Assembly (NCBI GenBank): GCA_034440615.1
Contig: JAOTOM010004003.1
Coordinates: 145,683 to 209,682, forward strand
DNA length: 64,000 nt
Direction of reading: 5' to 3'
From: Ashinkailepas kermadecensis
Lineage: Eukaryota; Arthropoda; Thecostraca; Neolepadidae
The notes under the pieces are model-generated. The model was not told where the DNA came from. It did not search any database and worked only from the letters and a program-made list of their open reading frames with translations. Made by a program: the position numbers and the translations under genes. Each line of letters opens with the position of its first letter. The stretch's first letter is position 1. Below, one piece after another: positions 11,875 to 23,775 of this stretch.

Positions 11875-12240
11875 CCGTGCTGCCGCTGGTGCTACCGCTG
11901 GTGCTGCCGCTGGTGCTGCCGCTGGTGCTGCCGCTGGTATACTGGAACAGCTATCAGCCCCGACAAGCCACGGATGTGACTGTTGCTGGTGCTGCCACTG
12001 GTGTTGCCACTGGTGCTGCCGCTGGTGCTGCCGCTGGTGCTGCCGCTGGTGCTACCGCTGGTGCTGCCGCTAGTGCTGCCGCTGGTGCTGCTGCTGGTGC
12101 TGCCGCTGGTGCTGCCGCTGGTATACTGGAACAGCTATCAGCCCCGACAAGCCACGGATGTGACTGTTGCTGGTGCTGCCACTGGTGCTGCCGCTGGTAC
12201 ACGGGGACAGCTCAGTTCCGGAGCGCCATGGACGTGACTG
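11875..12240. repeat. 12-bp GCTGCCGCTGGT array with repeated 64-bp spacer
   Basis: Runs of the 12-mer GCTGCCGCTGGT (five to twelve copies) alternate with a ~64-bp spacer that begins ATACTGGAACAGCTATCAGC and ends GATGTGACTGTTGCTGG. The spacer occurs at about 11938 and 12120, with a diverged third version at about 12198. The plus frames read as Leu-Val-Leu-Pro or Gly-Ala-Ala-Ala repeats and the minus frame as Ala/Pro. Array and spacer clearly duplicated together. Confidence 0.93.
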
Positions 12241-14394
12241 CTGCTGGTGCAGATCAGTGGAGACAGCCGGGTGTCACGTGTCTTGAAGTCTGTGTGTTTC
12301 TTGAGTGTAGAACATATCAGGTGAAGATTACACCCGCAGTGACGTAGAAAAAGTATGTGACAAGCCCAAATCACTCTGAGATGTGGGAAATCACGAAGCG
12401 CACTTGTTTTGCAAATATTTAATAATGCATGAAAGGGTGGTGGTTAAATTATTGAATATCATGACTACTAACTACGAATAAATGCAATTGAATCTCATGG
12501 AAGTCGATTTAAGAAATCTGGAAAGAAAGGATGTCTTGCAGAGTTGGAAGTCGATCTCGGAAGTAAGAATTTAAGAAAGAAAGTCTTCCAGACCTCTTAA
12601 ACGGTCAAACATTTCATACTAGATGGTGAATTCTGCCTACAAATTGGTTTCAAGGAAGCATGGCCAAGACGTTTGCATGCCCCTGAATGTGGTCTGGGAG
12701 ACTAGGTTCCCAGTCCGCGAGGATGCCGACTGACCCGGCGCGTGACCGAGATCGCATACGCCCTCCATGTCTCCATGGGAAGCAAGAGATGAACCATTGT
12801 GCGGCGGGGAAACGGCCGATTTATGGAATTGATCCTTCCTGTTCACTCGTCCGAATGGACAGTGGAGAATCAAGTTTGGTCGATGCACTTCCCCAATTAC
12901 CTTGACCAATCACCCGCTCGATGGTAGGGGGAGGAGGGAAGTGGGTGACGTATGGGTTTTGTTGTGGGTTTGTGCGGAATTGATAGGGTACGTCCTTGTC
13001 TGTGAAGCTGGAAGACTGTCCATGGATCCGAGGGGAATCTTGTGTTCCTTGGGATTGAATTGAATCCTCTGCCAATTAGGCTTGACATCACGCAAAATAG
13101 CACACAAAGCCACGGAATTACGTCGACCGCGTGAATTCGTCAGTGTGGCAGGGTGCGACTGTTTGCACACAGCCCCACTATCTTAGGGCATCCTCAAGTG
13201 AAAGACCAGCTTACACTCATCAGCAATCAGATGAGCATCCCGCTTAGGATTTATGGCCAGTGGTGGCGAACATCGTGGCATGAACAAATCTTCCTCCTTT
13301 ATCCATTACGCAGGGTCAAGGCTGGAGATCTTTCATCAAACCAAGTCAAACAAACCAGGCCAAGTCCTTATTTTCAGGACATATTCTCGGATTGAAGACT
13401 TAAAATGAAAAATTAACAGTAGAAGGGTACCGAACCAGGGGGGGGGGGTACACCACCTCCCCATCCCCTTGTCCCACCCGAGATCTTCAGGGTGGGTTCA
13501 GTGTGCAGGGTGGTCGGACAAACTTAGTATAAACCCCCCCGGGTCCACACTCCACACGTTCCTTCGGGCACCCTGTGAACGTTGGGAAGATGTCGTCACT
13601 GTAGTTCTCGCCGATAAGCTGGTGTGGTACCTATTTAGCCGTAGTGCTGAGTATGCGAATTGCTGCCTGTCAACCATTACCCACGAAACTCCGCTAACCA
13701 TTATTTCTCATACTGGTCTTGCACGTCATCCTCTAATCGTGTGAAGAGGAACACCACACAGCACACATGGTACTCATGGCGCAGTGGCTTGATCCAATAC
13801 GCTCATCAAAGACTCCTCTCTGTTCCAATAGATTGTGGCCTACCCGACTGGTGCGCACGATCGGATGATGCGGTAAGAGCTTTTATCATATCCAAGTTCA
13901 GAATGTTGAAGAAGTTTCAGAAAGCATCTGAGAGTTTTCCAAAGTAGTTCAACAAGAACAGGATCGTCCCTTGAGAATTCGGTATATTCGCTTGCATACG
14001 CGGAGAATCGTTTTTGTGGATGCGTTAGGCGTCAGACGCAATGTTAATGCGGACATCCGAGGATCTCCAGTAAAGATAGAAAACAGATGGGTTCCTGATG
14101 TTATTCAAGAACTCTGAAATATGTGTCCGCGACAACCGCTCCCGGATGCTCACTAGTGTGTGCGCCAAGAATATAGTTACAATTTATGAGACTCCGTCTC
14201 CATATAATATGATGCGTAGTGCATTTATGAAAGTTAGCTTGCCTCCAGACGTCAATCGCATTGCCACCTAGTGATATATTGTGCATATTGTTACTTTGCG
14301 TATTGTCTTCTGGAACTATTTTCCACCGTAGACGGCGCGGCGACGACGCCCGCGGCCCGCGGTTCGTCCCCGATCACCCTCCATTCATAATATG
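12241..14394. other. Anonymous spacer
   Basis: Unique 2.1 kb. A poly-G tract lies at about 13439-13448. Overlapping minus-strand frames at 12821-13170 are 68-86 residues long with no recognised domain. Nothing else is supported. Confidence 0.5.
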
Positions 14395-15562
14395 GCGGGG
14401 CGCGGAACCATACCCTGAATATTAATGGTCCCCAACGCCAAAGTTACATTGCAGCGTAGTTCTTCGATTTGTGGACATTCATCGTCTGTTCTGTTGATAA
14501 TACGGTAAACAATTAAAAAATTCGTGCATATATCACTAATGGCCTGATTTTTTGGGGTCCAAATCCCGAACATAATTTTTCATGATCGCAACTGAGCTTA
14601 ACGTTCGACGAATTCATGGCATTAAAACAGTGCTGCGACCTTTGGAAATTCCTCGCCCGTTTATCTGATATTGCGGCAAACAATTATAAATTCGTGGATG
14701 CGGAACCCACGAGTAGGACCGCCGCCAGGGTCGCTAGTTATCGACTTTTAGATCAAATTGATACGTTTTTGTAAAAGTTCATTACTGGGGTAATCAACTT
14801 CAGATGTCTTTCTTTACATTTATCGTATTCCGGATGTCCTTGCGCGAAAATTGGTGTCGGCATTTTTGTGTTGAAAGTAGCACATCGTCAATCCATTGAT
14901 GTTGCAAATCGCATCAACGACGGCATCGTTTTTGGGTCCAATCCCAAACCGATTTTTTCAACAACCTGACCGCAACTGAGCTTAATGTTCGCCGAATTCA
15001 TGATATTATAAGGCAGTGCTGCGACTTTTTGAGATTCGTGGCCCGTTTGCTTGATATCGCGGCAAACAATTACAAATTCGTGGATAGATCAAGGACGGCA
15101 TTATTTTGGGGGTCCAAATCCAGAAGCTAATTTTTCAACAAGATGATCGTAACTAAGCTTAACGTTCGCCGAATTCATAACATTATAACGCAGTGCTGCG
15201 ACCTCTTGGGATTCGTGGCCCGTTTTCTTGATATTACGGCAAGCAATTACAAATTGGTGTATTGATCAATGACGGCATTGTTTTGGGAGTCCTAATCCCG
15301 AACAAAATTTTCAACAGTGACCGCAACTGGCTAATGGTTGCCGCATTCATGATATTATAAGGCAGTACTGAGACTTTTTTAGATTCGTGACCCGTTTCCT
15401 TGATATCACGGTAAACAATTACAAATTCGTGGATGGATCAATGACGGGATTATTTTGGGGGTTCAAATCCCGAAGCTAATTTTCAGCAAAATGATCACAA
15501 CTAATCTTAACGTTCGCCGAATGCATGGCAATACAACGCAGTGCTGCGACTTTTTTTACATT
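14395..15562. repeat. Diverged ~177-bp satellite-like repeat, 5-6 copies
   Basis: The marker CAGTGCTGCGAC recurs near 14627, 15013, 15190, 15362 (as CAGTACTGAGAC) and 15538, giving a period close to 177 bp. Each monomer also holds ACGTTCGCCGAATTCATG, TTGATAT-CGGCAAACAATTA, CAAATTCGTGGAT and GGGGTCCAAATCCCGAA. The first copies are more degraded, and unrelated sequence lies at about 14715-14930. The AT-rich monomers differ substantially from each other, so the array is old. The unit length is close to a nucleosome repeat, as in many satellites. Confidence 0.85.
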
Positions 15563-15939
15563 TATTCAATGGTTTCTTGGCATTGTTGAATTTATGACTA
15601 TGTCCTCTCTGCCTTTCACCCGCCGGCCGATTGGCGGCGCTAGTTTCGCCGCCCGACTGCCGGCGGCTAATGTCCGCGCTTGACGCGTAACGGAAAGCTA
15701 AATCCTTGTTTTGGGTGCATGTTCAGTGTTCATGAGAGGTGGTCTAGATGGTATCAGGATAATCAGGACATTTAGGGATATCTTCTGGAAGTCGAAGGAC
15801 ATTTTCATGTTTTCGTTTGGCGGTCAGCAGAGCGTCAGTGGCAATTGCCGCAAAAAAGAGTGCCAAACAGCACACATGCACCTGGTACATTTCGGGCTGC
15901 GCATGCCTTCTATGAACTTTACCGGAAAAGATCTAATGC
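15563..15939. other. Anonymous spacer
   Basis: Short unique sequence, GC-rich at 15620-15690. Nothing recognised. Confidence 0.5.
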
Positions 15940-16340
15940 CGTCTGAGAGGGCCTGGAGCCCGAGAGAAAGGCACCTGGGCCAACTGAGGGATCTGAGCCG
16001 ACATGAAGGATCCTGGACAGACTGAGGGGCCCCCGAATCGTTGAAAGGGCTCTCGGTCTGACGGAGAAGGCTTCGGCCAGTAAAGAGGTCCGCTGAGCCA
16101 ACAAAGGGGAATCCTGGACCGACGGATAAGGCTACTGGCCACCAGAGGACCCAGGGCCATTGGAGAGGGCCGGAGCCTTCATGAAGGGCACCTGGGCCGT
16201 CAAGGGGCCCAAGCAGATGTGAGGGACCCTGGACCGACTGAGGGGGCCTCGGCAAGTAAACAGGGCCCCTGAGCTAATGACGAGTGCTCCTGAGTAGTCA
16301 AGGGACCCATATCACTCAAAGGGGGTCTGGTCTACCAGGG
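15940..16340. repeat. Degenerate ~25-bp array, forward orientation
   Basis: Loose repetition of units resembling GGACCCTGGACCGACTGAGG, with variable length. Units are recognisable by GGCC-ACTGAGGG or CTGGACCGAC cores. The copies are too diverged for an exact count. Confidence 0.7.
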
Positions 16341-16389
16341 GACATTTATAAATGTGTGCGCCCTCTTATGAAAACCCTGTATACAACCC

Positions 16390-16735
16390 TAGGCCCAAGG
16401 ACCATTCATATCAGTTTGTGGTCCACTCCGACCGCTAGGGACTTTCTCCATCGGCTCAAGGGACCTCTTCGTTGGCTTCAGAGCTCTTTGCTGGTCGGGT
16501 CCTTGCCGTCAGCCATGGGGGGGGCTTCTAACGACTCGGGACCCTGTCCGTGAGGACTCTCCGTCGACTCGGGAGCCCTCTTCATTGGCTTGGGATTATC
16601 TCCACCAACCCTGGACCACTTTCGGCTGCCCAGAGGCTCTTTACGTCGATCCAGGGGCCCTTCAGTTGTCGGCCCAGTTGTCGGCGCTGGGACCCTCTCC
16701 AGTCGCCTGCATGCTCCTTGGAGCGACATATGTAT
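16390..16735. repeat. Degenerate ~25-bp array, opposite orientation
   Basis: The same kind of unit appears reverse-complemented (for example CATCGGCTCAAGGGACCTC and GTTGGCTTCAGAGC). It lies head-to-head with the array at 15940-16340, across a ~50-bp gap. The two could fold into an imperfect long hairpin. Confidence 0.6.
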
Positions 16736-16802
16736 TGTGTGCTTTGTTACCGCCTATGCTAAAGCACAACGTGTTTAACGGCTCCCTTGAACCCCGAAGG
16801 GG

Positions 16803-16828
16803 CCAGGGGCATGGCCCCATGCCCCTGG
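16803..16828. repeat. Perfect 12-bp inverted repeat
   Basis: CCAGGGGCATGG (16803-16814) and CCATGCCCCTGG (16817-16828) are exact reverse complements with 2 bp between. It lies just beyond the head-to-head arrays. No U-tract follows, so a terminator role is not suggested. Confidence 0.9.
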
Positions 16829-17438
16829 ATCCCCACTGCCACCCCGCACTCAGTCAAATCGCATTTCCCGTTACTTAAGCATTACTGGGTGGGGATGAAT
16901 ATGGTGAGCTCGAGAGCCTGGGATTTGTCTCCGTTGGTGTCGGTTATATCGCGCTCCGTCCCCCAGTCAAATCCTATTAGACGAGGCCCTGGTAGTCTGT
17001 GTGGACGCTGGATGTTATGCCGTGCAGCCATATAGCTTATGCTGACATTTTACGGTAATGGGTGCAGAAGTTGAATATGTATATGTAATTCATTGAATAT
17101 CTGTTTTTCATCTTGTAGCTTATTTTCGCCAATAGCTATGCAATTCTGATCCGTTCCCCCAATTGTAACGCCATTAGGTAATTCCCATAATTTGTCATTT
17201 GTTGAGTTCCTTTGTTCAGTTTAAAAGGGAAGAGTGGCAGTGTGCCAGGGGCTCGAAGGATTACCATCTGAGTGAGACATGGTGCCTTTTGGAAAACCCC
17301 TGAATGTTCCAGGTTCTCTGAATCCATAAGTATCCCGCCTTCCTCTATGGAATGATATGACGTGCATCCCAATGGGAGATTACGGTGTGCTCAGGGCTCA
17401 GTTTTAGCGCCAACAGTTTCTGCGGACATGGTTGGCTC
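16829..17438. other. Anonymous spacer
   Basis: Unique sequence with no recognised gene or repeat. Confidence 0.5.
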
Positions 17439-17725
17439 TGTCTACCAGGGGTGTAGTTTTATCTGTCTACCAGGGGTGTAGTTTTCCCTCTGTCTACCAG
17501 GGGTGTAGTTTTCTCTGTCTACCAGGGGTGTAGTTTTCCCTCTGTCTACCAGGGGTGTAGTTTTCCCCTCTGTCTACCAGGGGTGTAGTTTTCTCTGTCT
17601 ACCAGGGGTGTAGTTTTATCTGTCTACCAGTGGTGTAGTTTTCCCTCTGTCTACCAGTGGTGTAGTTTTCTCTCTGTCTACCAGGGGTGTGGTTTTCTCT
17701 CTCTACCAGGGGTGTAGTTTTCTTT
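17439..17725. repeat. 25-29-bp minisatellite, about 11 copies
   Basis: Units contain TCTACCAGGGGTGTAGTTTT followed by a short pyrimidine tract (CCCTCTG, CTCTG or ATCTG) whose length varies. Two units have AGTGG in place of AGGGG. Confidence 0.95.
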
Positions 17726-19527
17726 CTGGAGTGGCTGAGGAATCTGTGATGCCGTCTCAGATCCATCCAATAGTTCCAGGTTTAGCATTTGGCTCCATGC
17801 ACCAGGTTCTCAGCTGGTTCTCACCAGGTTCTCAGCTGTGCCGGTGGGATTAGTCCAAACGTAGTACTGACGGGCGCCATCAAGCATTTCTTCATTGCTC
17901 CATTCCTTCCGCCGAGTTCGCCTGCAGCATTTCTGTCATCTATCTGCGTTTGCTGCAAGTCTCAACTTGGAACGGTCGGTTCTATATCTACCCTGTCTGG
18001 AACATGACTGAAAGGTCGTTGGATAAAAACAAATTCCACCAGTCTTGATAGGAATCAACGGCACATCTACTTTTCGAATTATTCAAGTCTGAACTTCAGT
18101 TGCACTGTATTCACCAGCTTCAAGTTATAGTGTCATGTGCTGGTAGTGTTCGCTACTTCGCCATCATTTAATGCTGTACTTGTATAGTAAGCAATTGCTA
18201 GTGGTGATGGTTTCGGGATTGATCAAGAAAGAACGGCCGTCACCCATATGTGTGCGTCACATCCGGCCTCTCTGCGGTTGGAACTGTGGCTTAGCCTCCA
18301 GGTGTGGTCGACGAATGCCGTCTTATCGGGAAGTGGGCTTATGAGTGTACTCCCCGCGCCCTTGAGTGACGCGTATTGCAGACAGTCCGTGCTCGGATTG
18401 TGGAGAGATAATCTGCCAGGCTCCACGTCGCGGCCGCCCCGCCCCGTGTCTGCCAGTGCGTGTGCTCGTGACGTGTGCGGATTGCGTGACGTGAACATTG
18501 ATCGCCGGACGTGTATGAACCCGGTCTGAGGGTGCCACAGTCACAGCTATAAAGACTGTACCTGATCTGAATGCATTGCAGGGGCCGAACAGGGCTGCAT
18601 CCGCAGTTGAAAATTTATCCGCTAATGACTGGAATGATACCACATAGAAGCAATCTTTCTAACATCAAGAGCGCAAGATGTGGGTGGGGGTGGGGGGCGG
18701 AAAGCAGATCTCAAGTGCGATTTTTGTTTGGAGGGGGAGGGGTATTGGAAACACTTGTCACTGAAAAACGAGTTTGCCAAAGATGCGGGGACAGATTCGT
18801 TCATGTAGCAATCATCATCTACATTTGGTATGCCCTCAATTAGCAATCATTTGATAACTACCAAGGCTCGACGGGACTTGGCCAGAAGGGCATGCGACAC
18901 GAGCGGTCACACCCGAGGCTCTCACGCGTACCACTTGATGATCGAATGAGGTGCGCTCACTACGTTGGCCGAGAATGGCCGGGGCGACATTCCAGCTGGC
19001 GCCGCACCGGATGTGGCGCCGCTGCAGGTGCGCCACGACCCTGCCCGGCGCCACACAGATCAGCCGATCACGATCAGCTGACCATTTCCTGCTGGTAGAG
19101 CACGGCGGACTGTCTGGGTGCATGATCCGGCGGGCTCTGCTGACTGTCGACAATTCGACAGATAGGTTGCTGGAGAGGGCGGCTCAATTAATTGAACTTG
19201 GCAAATACCCTTGCCCACCCAACCAGGCGTGTCTTCACGATGGAGGAACAGGGACTTGCACCCACATGTATTCGAGATAATCGTACGCTTTCACCATCCA
19301 AGACGCCAGAAATTACCAATTGAATTATATTGTTTTTATTTTGAATCTTGAACTGGCACCCGTTCAACATCGTGACGATCCGTCTTCCACCGCTCCGTTA
19401 CTGTTCGTGATGCGGCAAAGTGTCGCTGCTCTGTACTCTGTTTGTGAAGCAGCACGTGCTCGGCACCCACTCAGCGACAGAGTCGTCATGCCTGGCGGAG
19501 CGTCTGCTATTACCTGCTCCAGTTTTT
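17726..19527. other. Anonymous spacer with a possible small retroposon
   Basis: Mostly unique. A small direct duplication of CACCAGGTTCTCAGCTG lies near 17802-17838. At about 19203-19316, the minus strand reads a short stretch with GGTGCAAGTCC, which resembles an RNA polymerase III B box, but the A box is not convincing and flanking duplications are unclear. No gene is called. Confidence 0.45.
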
Positions 19528-19582
19528 GTCATAAGCAAGTGCCACAATGATAATTATCATTGTGGCACATGCTTCTTATGAC
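19528..19582. repeat. Near-perfect palindrome 1
   Basis: Arms of 26 and 29 bp meet at TAA/TTA (centre between 19553 and 19554) with no loop. The outer eight bases GTCATAAG and the inner GTGCCACAATGATAA are exactly complementary in the two arms; a 3-bp length difference sits between them. It could extrude as a cruciform. Confidence 0.93.
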
Positions 19583-19585
19583 AGA

Positions 19586-19637
19586 CCAGTCTGTGCCATT
19601 CCCATTTATTATAATAAATGGGAAAGGTACAGACTGG
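19586..19637. repeat. Near-perfect palindrome 2, 3 bp from the first
   Basis: Two 26-bp arms (19586-19611 and 19612-19637) are reverse complements with two mismatches. They start with CCAGTCTGT and meet at TTATTA/TAATAA. The sequence is unrelated to palindrome 1, although it lies directly beside it. Confidence 0.93.
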
Positions 19638-20261
19638 TTTCTATGTTCGCAGATGACAGGGTCGTGTTCGCGGAAGTTGTGAGACTAAGATGTTTTATGA
19701 CGGCAACAGTGGAACATCGACATCATTATTGATTGCAGTAGCGTTGTTCGAGCATGCAATTAGTAATTTTCATGTATGCTGGTGGTCAGTGTGTCGCACG
19801 TCATCGAACAGTGTTGTGATAGCATAGTTGTGTAGTGCTCGCCCACAAAGATGCACCCAGGTTTATATCTAGGGTAGGAAGCGCTTCTCAGTGGATGACT
19901 ACCGCGAGGCGAGACGGTCCGTGGAAGCAGGGTGGGAATATCGTATAATTTGTGTGGTTATAATTATTTGATGGACGGCACACTAATTGTGAGAATCCCA
20001 CGGTAGAATGCGATTTTTATTTAAAGTTACATTGTTGCCTTAGCTATGTTGTTGCCATCAAGACAATAGGCAAGGTTTTTGTTAACCCGCCGATATACAG
20101 ATTGCCTATGCATTCCCGATTCAAATTCAGTCGCTTTCCAAGAATCTTCCATTTAATTTCCAAAATCCTGGATCATTAAATCGTAAGCTCCACACCCTGT
20201 TAGTTGTCGGCCACCCAGTAGTTGCGAAGCTCACTCACTGATAGCTTCCCACCGCGCTCCC
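19638..20261. other. Anonymous AT-leaning spacer
   Basis: No gene, RNA or repeat recognised. Confidence 0.5.
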
Positions 20262-21657
20262 TTACGTGAACAGACAGGACAGCGGACAACCTCCCAACAC
20301 GTGAACAGACTGGACAGCGGACAACCTCCCAACACGTGAACAGACAGGACAGCGGACAACCTCCCAACACGTGAACAGACTGGACAGCGGACAACCTCCC
20401 AACACGTGAACAGACAGGACAGCGGACAACCTCCCAACACGTGAACGGGCTGGACAGCGGACAGCCTCCCAACACGTGAACGGACTGGACAGCGGACAAC
20501 CTCCCAACACGTGAACGGGCTGGACAGTGGACAGCCTCCCAACACGTGAACAGACAGGGCAGCGGACAACCTCCCAACATGTGAACAGACTTGACAGCGG
20601 ACAACCTCCCAACACGTGAACGGGCTGGACAGCGGACAGCCTCCCAACACGTGAACAGACAGGACAGCGGACAACCTCCCAACATGTGAACGGGCTGGAC
20701 AGCGGACAACCTCCCAACACGTGAACAGACTGGACAGCGGACAACCTCCCAGCATGTGAACGGACTGGACAGTGGACAACCTCCCAACACGTGAACAGAC
20801 AGGACAGCGGACAGCCTCCCAACACGTGAACAGACAGGACAGCGGACAACCTCCCAACACGTGAACAGACTGGACAGCGGACAGCCTCCCAACACGTGAA
20901 CGGGCTGGACAGCGGACAACCTCCCAACACGTGAACAGACAGGACAGCGGACAACCTCCCAACACGTGAACAGACAGGACAGCGGACAACCTCCCAACAC
21001 GTGAACAGACTGGACAGCGGACAGCCTCCCAACACGTGAACGGGCTGGACAGCGGACAACCTCCCAACACGTGAACAGACAGGACAGCGGACAACCTCCC
21101 AACACGTGAACAGACAGGACAGCGGACAACCTCCCAACACGTGAACAGACTGGACAGCGGACAGCCTCCCAACACGTGAACGGGCTGGACAGCGGACAAC
21201 CTCCCAACACGTGAACAGACAGGACAGCGGACAACCTCCCAACACGTGAACGGACTGGACAGCGGACAGCCTCCCAACACGTGAACAGACAGGACAGCGG
21301 ACAGCCTCCCAACACGTGAACAGACAGGACAGCGGACAGCCTCCCAACACGTGAACAGACTGGACAGCGGACAGTCTCCCAACACGTGAACGGGCTGGAC
21401 AGCGGACAGCCTCCCAACACGTGAACGGACTGGACAGCGGACAACCTCCCAACACGTGAACGGGCTGGACAGCGGACAGCCTCCCAACACGTGAACACAG
21501 GACAGCGGACAACCTCCCAACACGTGAACAGACTGGACAGCGGACAGCCTCCCAACACGTGAACAGACTGGACAGCGGACAGCCTCCCAACACAAACAGA
21601 CAGGACAGCGGACAGCCTCCCAACATGTGAACAGACAGAACAGCGGACAACCTCCCC
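20262..21657. repeat. 35-bp minisatellite with a CACGTG E-box in each unit
   Basis: About 40 units of exactly 35 bp containing CCTCCCAACACGTGAAC then CAGACAGG, CAGACTGG, CGGGCTGG or CGGACTGG, and ACAGCGGACAAC or ACAGCGGACAGC. A few units have CATGTG instead of CACGTG. A four-unit block is repeated about three times in the centre (about 20815-21235), giving a 140-bp higher-order period. One unit near 21590 has lost the GTG of the E-box region. Three minus-strand frames of 477-556 residues span the array; they differ only in register and encode Val/Leu/Cys-rich repeats, so I do not call a gene. Confidence 0.97.
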
Positions 21658-23651
21658 CCCCCATCGGCGTGGTAACACCAACTTACGAAGCACACGTGAC
21701 ATGGTGAACAAAGTGTGCGTGCTGCCGAGTGCCCGGACAGACCACCTCTCTGGTGACCGGCTCTCCGTCCCGGTGAGGTCGTCCGAGACACGACATGTAA
21801 CCGAGTCGTTAATGTTGGCCAGCGGGTAGAGTTCGCGCCGGCGAAGATCCCATGAGTTGCACTGGCTCATTCATCCGTGTCTATTCTCCGGTGAGGTAAG
21901 ACACCGGACCGACTGGTGCATGCCACGTCTACGTATGCCTTGTTTCTCAGTGGCCAAACTGGAACCAGCAGGCGATTCCTCGTATCCTGTTTTCAAAGGT
22001 CAGCACTGCCTAGAGCAAGGGAACACCCATTCGCATTCCTTACTCGTGGCAGGCGAGATTGTCTGCCGCGGAGAGTGTGCGATCGTTTTAGCGGGAGCGT
22101 CGTCAGCGTGGATATCGACACGTTTCTCTGCTATATGATCAACATGGTCGACGCGCCCTAAAGCCCAGACACGTGTCTCTAGCGTTTGGATGCAAGAGTT
22201 CTCGATATCAGCTTTGTGGGTCTATTCTAAGCGAGATTCCCTCGACCGCCTTCTCCGGGAGGAGAGTTTCCGGTTACCGTGCTCGAGCCGGTGCTAAGTA
22301 CGTTCTCTCCTCCCGCCCTGGTGGAAGTTGTGGGTGCATCAAGAGCTGCCCGAACAGTACCCGAACCTCGTGCATCCCTCCATGAGTGATGAGAGTTGTG
22401 GGCGCTTCACTTGGTGGTGGAGCCACCTGAAGCCTCCCACTCCCGTTCTGTCTGCCTTCTGCGCGACTCGTGCATCACTGGGAGTTGCGCGGGCCGCACG
22501 GTGACATTGTGACAACTTGCAGTGGAGTTAATGGCTTTGCGACGCACCAAGGAGCTGAGGCCATAGGCTGAGGACAAGGAGCTGAGGCCTTTCATCCTGG
22601 CATGAAAGGCGGGCACAGCGGGGAATCTAGCCCCTGAACTCTGTTCGCCCAGACGCTCAGCTTGACCACTGGGATACCGACGCCCCGACAAACCCAAGTC
22701 CCTTCTGATGCCTCACCTGTTCCGATGCCATCTTCAGCCATGCCTGAAGCGTACACGCTGTGCGATGTTAGCGTGATAGCGCCCGCACTCTGAGACTGTG
22801 GGCGGCCTCCCCACCCCTGCCGACACAGCTACAGTGGCTATAATCAAGGTGCAAACATTCTGCGAATGTGTAAGGAAGTTTGCGGCGGGTTGCAGCGGCG
22901 GCTGTGGACTTGGGCCCGCATCTGACGATGATGCGATGCGATGCGATGATGCCAAGTCAGGGAAGTTGCGTATGCAGTTTTGGCACCGTGACCTTTCCGG
23001 TCAATGAAGCTGCAAGCATCCTGCGGTGGCAGTGGCGTGGGTCGGGTGTACTGCGCGACGTATGGATGTATGTACGTGTGGGTCGTACGACAGCGGTGAC
23101 CTGTGGGACCTGGGAGGCTCGGCATGGCCCGCATGACGCCACCAGCCACCCATCTCCCGTCCGCAGTCAGCCGCCCGCCGTCAGCCGTCCGCCGTCAGCC
23201 TATTTACCACGCTCGCCATATTGCCGCCGCGCCACCCTGGCGCCCTCGGCGCCCTCGGGAGCTCGCTACAGTGCGGCCATTATCGGCGGCCGGGCGGCTC
23301 CCGGCGCACCCTGCCGTCGGCGCCGTCGGTCATACGTCATCGAGCCGCTGGGACCTCGTGTCGGCCGCTCTGCAAGTGTTTGCGCTGGCCGCCTGCCGCC
23401 CGTCGCTTCTCAGCTGTTAGTGAACGCTAATGAACGCTGCTTATGTACCCGACCGGAAATGTTGCGAGACCACGCAGCTTCGGCGGCTGGCGGCGGGGAG
23501 GCGCGAGAAATCCCCCACTTGGGTCAAACCTTTGTGCTGGAATCTATTGGCGGAGATTGATCGGCGGTGTGATTTTGCATCTGGATGCTGTATCGGGTCG
23601 TCCCCGGACGGCATTAATTGTGGATATTTATTTCGATATGATCTGACCTAG
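21658..23651. other. Anonymous, GC-rich region
   Basis: Unique 2 kb. A CpG-rich block at about 23130-23420 contains repeated CCGCCGTCAGCC. It also holds a GCCATATTGCCGCC box that could be a promoter element. Long frames on both strands there fit high GC content and carry no recognised domain. Confidence 0.45.
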
Positions 23652-23747
23652 GTCCCCGCCGGACAGGACTCTGTCCCCGCCGGACAGGACTCTGTCCCCG
23701 CCGGACAGGACTCTGTTCCCGCCGGACAGGACTCTGTCCCCGCCGGA
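23652..23747. repeat. 21-bp minisatellite, 4.5 copies
   Basis: Almost identical units built on CCCCGCCGGACAGGACTCTG. Confidence 0.95.
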
Positions 23748-23775
23748 GACCACCACTATAGCGGATCAACAGCTC

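Noticed and set aside
12821..13170. Minus-strand coding fragment
   Set aside because: Three overlapping short frames with no shared domain, splice context or family similarity.
19203..19316. Minus-strand tRNA-like SINE
   Set aside because: Only a B-box-like GGTGCAAGTCC is visible; the A box and flanking duplication are not convincing.
20200..21870. Minus-strand frames of 477-556 residues rich in Val, Leu and Cys
   Set aside because: The 35-bp period rotates the register, so all three frames read the same peptide phases; the frames simply track the array limits.
22170..22700. Possible LTR and primer-binding region
   Set aside because: No paired LTR, no polypurine tract and no gag/pol motifs nearby.
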